Shown one piece after another: positions 6,562-9,810 of a DNA stretch of 9,810 nucleotides. How positions within the stretch are numbered: position 1 is the stretch's first letter; each line of letters begins with the position of its first letter. Source of the DNA: Oscillospiraceae bacterium (GTDB lineage: Bacteria > Bacillota > Clostridia > Oscillospirales > Ruminococcaceae); NCBI GenBank assembly GCA_017544185.1, contig JAFYEQ010000059.1, positions 1 to 9,810 on the forward strand, read 5' to 3'. Both the position numbers and the translations under genes were made by a program. The notes under the pieces are model-generated. The model saw only the letters and a program-made list of their open reading frames with translations. It was not told the DNA's origin and searched no databases.

Positions 6562-6700
6562 CACACACTGACACACGCCTATCGGACATACATCCGACAG
6601 TGAACGCACTGACTGTGCTGTATCGCCTTTCGCCCGGTTCAAAGACCTGACATACTCTGCGGAAATTCCCCTGCACACCGCAGGCAACCTTCCGCTTCAT
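6530..6700 (-). CDS. possible 56-codon leader ORF (doubtful)
   Basis: On the minus strand an ATG at 6700 opens a 56-residue frame that spans most of the S10 leader and stops at TAA 6532-6530, inside the 3' arm of the leader terminator. It begins MKRKVACGVQGNF and is rich in Arg, Val and Cys. No Shine-Dalgarno sequence precedes the ATG, and the frame runs through two hairpins. A frame of this length can arise by chance at this base composition. If translated, a ribosome stopping here would cover the terminator stem and could favour read-through. I list it only because its end coincides with the attenuator. Confidence 0.15.
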   Translation of the reverse strand: MKRKVACGVQGNFRRVCQVFEPGERRYSTVSAFTVGCMSDRRVSVCALRAVVNRGS

Positions 6701-6732
6701 CGCATATCTGTGACTATAAAGTCACGAATAAT

Positions 6733-6774
6733 ATTATAGCACATCCTCCCCGCTTTTGCAAGTGGAGAGGATGT
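6733..6774 (-). promoter_or_regulatory. promoter of the S10 operon with a dyad over the -35 box
   Basis: On the minus strand there is a -35 box TTGCAA (6761-6756), a 17-nt spacer and a perfect -10 box TATAAT (6738-6733), with a predicted start near 6726. An inverted repeat, ACATCCTCTCC and GGGGAGGATGT (one mismatch, 6774-6764 and 6751-6741), encloses a 12-nt centre that contains the -35 box. It could be a protein-binding site that blocks the promoter. It could instead be a terminator hairpin for transcription arriving from hflX, but no clean T-run follows. Confidence 0.85.
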
Positions 6775-6798
6775 AGAAGATCTGATGATATATACAGG

Positions 6799-6834
6799 AA
6801 ATATATACACATTGCACAGATCACTGTCAATGTG
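6799..6834 (-). terminator. probable terminator after the hflX unit
   Basis: On the minus strand, CACATTG and CAATGTG (7 bp) enclose ACAG-TGAT-CTGT with one bulged G, giving 11 pairs. The stretch TATATATTT follows (6807-6799). It lies about 75 nt after the stop of the small membrane protein and before the S10 promoter, where a terminator would be expected. The T-tract is broken by A, so it may be weak. The rest of 6835-6907 holds only a 6-bp hairpin (6865-6882) without a T-run. Confidence 0.45.
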
Positions 6835-6907
6835 CTGTCGAATGTGTCGTTCTACACTGTTTATGTGCTGTTTTATCAGCACGAGATATGATCGAACGAT
6901 CATCCGA

Positions 6908-7393
6908 TCACCTCATATCCAGTATATACCATCCGTCAGCGATATGTCTGTACTCCTCCGCCCAGACGGTGCTGCCGTCCTCCATGTCCTCTCTGCGGTC
7001 ATGGGGCTCACGCTCCATGCGGACGAGGTGCTTGCTCTGCAGCGAGGCGATATCGAAGTCTACCACCCTGCCGAACTCATCATCGTTGTATACGCTCACA
7101 TCATATATCTTGCCCATATAGGATATCCTGACGAGCTTTCGGTACATCTCGGGATCTTTCACCTTTATACGGCCAAGCTCCGTTCGGTCGATACCCGCCC
7201 GACCTGTCAGATCTCCGATCTCACCGATATCATCGGCGATGCTGTCCAGCTCCGCCCTGTTATGTGTGAGATACGCACATATGAACGCATCGGGCACGGG
7301 CAGGATCATCCCGAAGATCCAGTCATACAGTATCAGCACGACCGGCACAGCTATGACCGCTGCCCGTTTCCCTATCTTCTTACGCTCTCTCAT
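6908..7393 (-). CDS. small protein with one N-terminal membrane segment, function unknown
   Basis: A 161-residue protein that I do not recognise. The N-terminus is basic (MRERKKIGKR), followed by a hydrophobic stretch at about residues 11-33 (AAVIAVPVVLILYDWIFGMI). This fits a membrane anchor or an uncleaved signal, with the remaining roughly 125 residues outside by the positive-inside rule. The soluble part is charged and has no motif I can name; it ends EEYRHIADGWYILDMR. The reading frame is supported by its ATGA overlap with the hflX stop, which suggests translational coupling. ATG 7393 is the start. Stop TGA at 6910-6908, followed by a probable terminator. The plus strand here is also open, but without a credible product. 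Possible roles include a small lipid- or envelope-associated protein; no function is claimed. Confidence 0.75.
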   Translation of the reverse strand: MRERKKIGKRAAVIAVPVVLILYDWIFGMILPVPDAFICAYLTHNRAELDSIADDIGEIGDLTGRAGIDRTELGRIKVKDPEMYRKLVRISYMGKIYDVSVYNDDEFGRVVDFDIASLQSKHLVRMEREPHDRREDMEDGSTVWAEEYRHIADGWYILDMR

Positions 7394-8628
7394 CCCTGCC
7401 CTATCCTGCCCAGGATCTTATCACTGATCAGGCAGTCTATCACCGCGCCCTCAGCGGTGTGATCCGTGGAGAACACCTTGCCGCCGTCCTCTATGATGGC
7501 GTTGATGAGCCCCATCTTATCATAGGGTATAGTGAGCGTCATGCGCCTGTGACCTCCGGGGAGCGCCTTCGCTACCGCAGCCAGGAGCCTGTCGAAGCCC
7601 TCTCCCGTCTTGGCGCATATCCTTACCGTGGTATCGTCCTCGGGGATGTTCTCCGCCCCGGGGAGCTTGTCGCACTTATTGAGCACCAGTATTCGCGGGA
7701 TATCGGCACAGCCCAGCTCTGCCAAAAGTACGTCTGTCACCCGCTGCTCCTCCTCCGCGGTATCGGAGGATATATCTATCACGTTGACTATTATGTCCGC
7801 ATTCGCCGCTTCCTCCAGCGTGGAGCGGAAGGCATCCACCAGCTCATGGGGGAGTCGGCGTATGAGCCCTACCGTGTCCGACAGCAGCACCTCCCGCCCG
7901 TCGGGAAGGGACAGAGCCCTCGTGGTCACGTCCAGCGTAGCGAACAGCTTGTCCTCCGACAGCACCCCCGCGCCCGTGAGCGCATTGAGGAGCGTGGACT
8001 TGCCCGCGTTGGTATACCCCACGATGGCACAGGTCTGTACGCTGTCCTTCTGGCGGCGCTTGCGTATCAGGTCACGATGACGGCGTATCTGCTCCAGCTC
8101 GTCCTTGAGCTGCTCTATACGCGAGCGTATATGCCTCCTGTCCGTCTCCAGCTTGGTCTCACCGGGACCGCGGGTACCTATACCGCCGCCCAGACGGGAG
8201 AGCTGTATGCCCTTGCCGGCCAAGTGGGCCAGACGATACTTCTGCTGAGCCAGCTCCACCTGTATGCGTCCCTCTGCGGATGCCGCACGCATGGCGAATA
8301 TATCCAGTATCAGCGTGGTACGGTCTATCACGCGTATGTCGGTGATGTTCTCTATATTGCGCGTCTGATCCGCAGTCAGCTCACAGTCGAATATGAGCAG
8401 ATCCGCGCCCAGCATCTCCGCCTCGCCCTTCAGCTGCTCCAGTCTGCCGCTGCCTATATATGTAGCGCGGTCGGGCGACGGACGCTTCTGTATCACCATA
8501 GCGGCCGTCTCAGCCCCTGCGGTACGCGCCAGCTCCCGCAGCTCCTTTATCGACACCTCAGCGTCGAACTCTCCCGTATCCACCGTGACCAGCACGGCGC
8601 GGGATATCGTATCTTCGTTCTCGTACAT
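7390..8628 (-). CDS. hflX: GTPase HflX, ribosome-associated
   Basis: A complete 412-residue HflX, a normal length. HflX is a GTPase that binds the 50S subunit and splits stalled or stress-arrested ribosomes. The N-terminal HflX domain (about 1-190) ends with the family signature GGGIGTRGPGETKLETDRR (147-165) and a helical linker. The G domain follows: P-loop GYTNAGKS at 204-211, a conserved T231 region (FATLDVTTR), DTVG at 251-254, NKCD at 317-320 and CAKTG at 338-342 in place of the more common SAKTG. The start ATG at 8628 has GGAG about 5 nt upstream. The TGA stop overlaps the next start (ATGA). A spacer of 124 nt, containing repeats, separates it from the HAD gene. Its placement 940 nt upstream of the S10 operon, on the same strand, may be incidental. 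Confidence 0.97.
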   Translation of the reverse strand: MYENEDTISRAVLVTVDTGEFDAEVSIKELRELARTAGAETAAMVIQKRPSPDRATYIGSGRLEQLKGEAEMLGADLLIFDCELTADQTRNIENITDIRVIDRTTLILDIFAMRAASAEGRIQVELAQQKYRLAHLAGKGIQLSRLGGGIGTRGPGETKLETDRRHIRSRIEQLKDELEQIRRHRDLIRKRRQKDSVQTCAIVGYTNAGKSTLLNALTGAGVLSEDKLFATLDVTTRALSLPDGREVLLSDTVGLIRRLPHELVDAFRSTLEEAANADIIVNVIDISSDTAEEEQRVTDVLLAELGCADIPRILVLNKCDKLPGAENIPEDDTTVRICAKTGEGFDRLLAAVAKALPGGHRRMTLTIPYDKMGLINAIIEDGGKVFSTDHTAEGAVIDCLISDKILGRIGQG

Positions 8629-8686
8629 ATTTACTCCGTATCAAGTCCAAAGCGGTAGGGGCATAGACCGCCGCCGTCACGAGCGT

Positions 8687-8752
8687 CTCAACTCTTAACT
8701 CTCAACGCTCAACTCTCCCGCCGACTCCTAACTCCTCACTCCTAACTCCTAA
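8687..8752. repeat. two blocks of degenerate heptamer tandem repeats
   Basis: On the plus strand four consecutive 7-mers run from 8687 to 8714 (CTCAACT, CTTAACT, CTCAACG, CTCAACT). After a 10-nt break four more run from 8725 to 8752 (CTCCTAA, CTCCTCA, CTCCTAA, CTCCTAA). The second block abuts the TAG stop of the HAD gene, which itself looks like the start of another unit. The two blocks share the frame CT-N-C/N-AA and may be diverged forms of one repeat. On the transcribed (minus) strand the units read TTAGGAG, resembling a chain of ribosome binding sites. Confidence 0.85.
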
Positions 8753-9580
8753 CTATATGAGCCCCATCATCTTCAGGCCCTTGTAGAACCCGTCTTCTGC
8801 GCAGGGCGCGGATACCATATCCGCCAGCGCCTTGATATCCTCCGAGCCGTTGCCCATGCACAGAGCGCGAGCAGCCGCACGGAAGGCATCTGCATCGTTC
8901 ATGCTGTCGCCCACAGCAAGAGTGTCGGCCATGTCAGCCCCGATGTGCCTTACCATCTCTTTGATGGCCGTGCCTTTGTCACAGCCGCTCCTTACCATCT
9001 CGCAGTGGTAGTACCCGTCTGCGGAACGGGGGAAGACGATGAGCGTCAGCCTGTCCTCGTCGGACACGACGAAGGAACGGTACTGCTCGGGAGTGAGGCA
9101 GAAGGAGATCTTGCTGGCACTGAGGCCCCGCTCATCGAACTCCGCCAGCCTGCGCGACACATCTATGCGTTCGGTGCGCAGTCCCACTGCATCCGCCGAC
9201 GCGGGATCGTTGGTCCTGAACAGCTCCACCGCCATGAGCTCGCCCATCTCACGGGCCATGAATATCCCCTGATAGGTCTCCAGCGCATAGGGCACGCCCT
9301 GCTCCTCGAAGAAACGGCGGTACCGCATCATGATGCTGTCCTCTATATACAGATCCTTGAAAACCTCTCCCTTGTAGGAGAGATGACAGCCTCCGCCGCA
9401 TATCATCCCGTCGAACTTGTCCAGCGGCACATCATAGGGTATCATGCCCACAGTGCGCCCCGTGCAGAGCATCAGGGTATGTCCGTTCTTTGCCGCCTCA
9501 TCCAGTGCGGCCGCAGATGACGGCAGGAACCCCAGTTGGTAGTCCCGCATCGTCCCGTCTATATCAGCAAATATGATCAT
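8753..9580 (-). CDS. Cof-type HAD-superfamily phosphatase
   Basis: A 275-residue protein of the HAD-IIB (Cof) family, which usually dephosphorylates small sugar phosphates, nucleotides or pyridoxal phosphate in the cytoplasm. Motif I is DIDGT at 6-10 (nucleophile D6, acid/base D8), motif II LCTGRT at 38-43 (T40), motif III lysine K202 in CDKGTAIKE, and motif IV GDSMND at 224-229. The C2 cap lies roughly at 84-190. All catalytic residues are present; the substrate cannot be told. I start at ATG 9580 because DxDGT falls at the usual distance; the open frame upstream to 9706 is the overlapped end of another gene. No Shine-Dalgarno sequence precedes 9580, so translation may be coupled to what lies upstream. 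It is the only gene here that ends in TAG. Confidence 0.93.
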   Translation of the reverse strand: MIIFADIDGTMRDYQLGFLPSSAAALDEAAKNGHTLMLCTGRTVGMIPYDVPLDKFDGMICGGGCHLSYKGEVFKDLYIEDSIMMRYRRFFEEQGVPYALETYQGIFMAREMGELMAVELFRTNDPASADAVGLRTERIDVSRRLAEFDERGLSASKISFCLTPEQYRSFVVSDEDRLTLIVFPRSADGYYHCEMVRSGCDKGTAIKEMVRHIGADMADTLAVGDSMNDADAFRAAARALCMGNGSEDIKALADMVSAPCAEDGFYKGLKMMGLI

Positions 9581-9618
9581 ATCATCATCGACCGGTCGGT
9601 GTGCATACCGACAGTCAT
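9577..9618 (-). CDS. 13-codon mini-ORF bridging two genes
   Basis: On the minus strand ATG at 9618 starts MTVGMHTDRSMMI and stops at TGA 9579-9577. Its start overlaps the stop of the upstream gene (ATGA) and its stop overlaps the HAD start (ATGA). AGGTGGGG lies just upstream as a possible ribosome binding site, whereas the HAD ATG has none. It may carry ribosomes across the 34-nt gap. It may also be chance, since the peptide itself has no recognisable features. Confidence 0.25.
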   Translation of the reverse strand: MTVGMHTDRSMMI

Positions 9619-9809
9619 TGTCCCCACCTGCTCTCCCGTACCATACGCACATCTTCAAGGGAGAACCTCCCGTCGGTGCACCGTACATCGAACTCAACGG
9701 TCTCATCTACATAGTACGCACTGGTGCGCAGACATATCCCCGCCCAGCCCGTGATCTTACCGTCGCCGATCTTATCGAAATGGATATGGTCGGTATAGTG
9801 TATGTCATC
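9615..9809 (-). CDS. unknown protein, C-terminal 64 residues only
   Basis: The last 64 codons of a gene that enters from beyond the window, ending in TGA at 9617-9615. The residues start DDIHYTDHIHFDKIGDGKIT and end SLEDVRMVRESRWGQ. They look like real coding sequence, with mixed composition and a beta-rich pattern (GICLRTSAYYVDETVEFDVR), but I do not recognise a family. The other minus-strand frame across most of this stretch would be the upstream extension of the HAD protein and gives poor sequence. Function is unknown. Confidence 0.6.
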   Translation of the reverse strand, partial: DDIHYTDHIHFDKIGDGKITGWAGICLRTSAYYVDETVEFDVRCTDGRFSLEDVRMVRESRWGQ

Positions 9810-9810
9810 A

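Larger units (their letters stand above)
6450..6726 (-). promoter_or_regulatory. S10 operon leader RNA, structured, about 275 nt
   Basis: This untranslated stretch lies between the predicted transcription start (about 6726) and rpsJ. On the minus strand it contains, in order: a 5'-terminal hairpin GTGACT-TTAT-AGTCAC (6725-6710); a two-tier hairpin at 6695-6659 (outer GCGGAA/TTCCGC, inner CCTGC/GCAGG); a hairpin with 8-bp arms CTGTCGGA/TCCGATAG and a TGTATG loop (6600-6579); an intrinsic-terminator-like structure (6561-6521, listed separately); and a small hairpin CCGTG-ACACG-CACGG (6510-6496). The rpsJ ribosome binding site follows. The layout suggests attenuation of the whole operon. I do not recognise it as a described riboswitch or r-protein leader family. 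It could instead be a separate small RNA of about 205 nt that ends at the terminator. Confidence 0.65.

Noticed and set aside
6865..6882. GTGCTG/CAGCAC hairpin as a terminator
   Set aside because: The T (or A) run lies in the loop, and no T-tract follows the stem on either strand.
6697..6903. A 68-codon minus-strand frame between the hflX unit and the S10 operon
   Set aside because: It covers the probable terminator and the S10 promoter, lacks a ribosome binding site and has no protein-like pattern.
9581..9706. A 42-residue N-terminal extension of the HAD protein
   Set aside because: The extension is in another frame of the preceding gene, contains no family sequence, and would push the DxDGT motif far from its normal N-terminal place.
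1..9810. Mobile element, CRISPR array, tRNA or rRNA gene
   Set aside because: I found no long direct repeats with spacers, no transposase or integrase sequence, no cloverleaf with the TTCGANNC arm, and no rRNA-like sequence.

Overview
The window is a run of genes all read from the minus strand. Its core is the S10/spc ribosomal protein cluster in standard bacterial order. Reading from high to low coordinates: a partial unknown gene, a 13-codon mini-ORF, a Cof-type HAD phosphatase, hflX, a small membrane protein, then rpsJ (S10), rplC (L3), rplD (L4), rplW (L23), rplB (L2), rpsS (S19), rplV (L22), rpsC (S3), rplP (L16), rpmC (L29), rpsQ (S17), an internal promoter and leader, rplN (L14), rplX (L24) and the 5' part of rplE (L5). 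Nothing on the plus strand looks like a gene. Strong AGGAGG-type ribosome binding sites, sigma-70/A-type promoters, moderate G+C and the protein sequences suggest a Clostridia-class Firmicute, probably Ruminococcus/Oscillospiraceae. That placement is inference; no marker search was possible.

Region 9810-6908: an unknown gene end, the HAD phosphatase, two blocks of degenerate heptamer repeats, then hflX overlapping a 161-codon membrane-protein gene by ATGA. Region 6907-6450 has no established gene. It holds a probable terminator for the hflX unit, a near-consensus promoter (TTGCAA-17-TATAAT) and a leader of about 275 nt. The leader contains several hairpins and a convincing intrinsic terminator ahead of rpsJ, which is the layout of transcription attenuation. 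Region 6449-1168 is the S10 operon, with many stop/start overlaps. Region 1167-952 is a 216-nt gap with a second promoter (TTGACA-17-TAATAT) and two long perfect hairpins in front of rplN.

The main points for a second look are: (1) an in-frame amber codon in rpsC at a position that is normally a conserved tyrosine, with intact coding beyond it that still couples to rplP; (2) an 18-of-21-base motif shared by the S10 leader and the rplN leader, suggesting common control of the two units; (3) the attenuator-like terminator in the S10 leader; (4) strong hairpins in every gap longer than about 70 nt within the cluster; and (5) operator-like dyads built around both promoters. I found no mobile element, CRISPR array, tRNA or rRNA.
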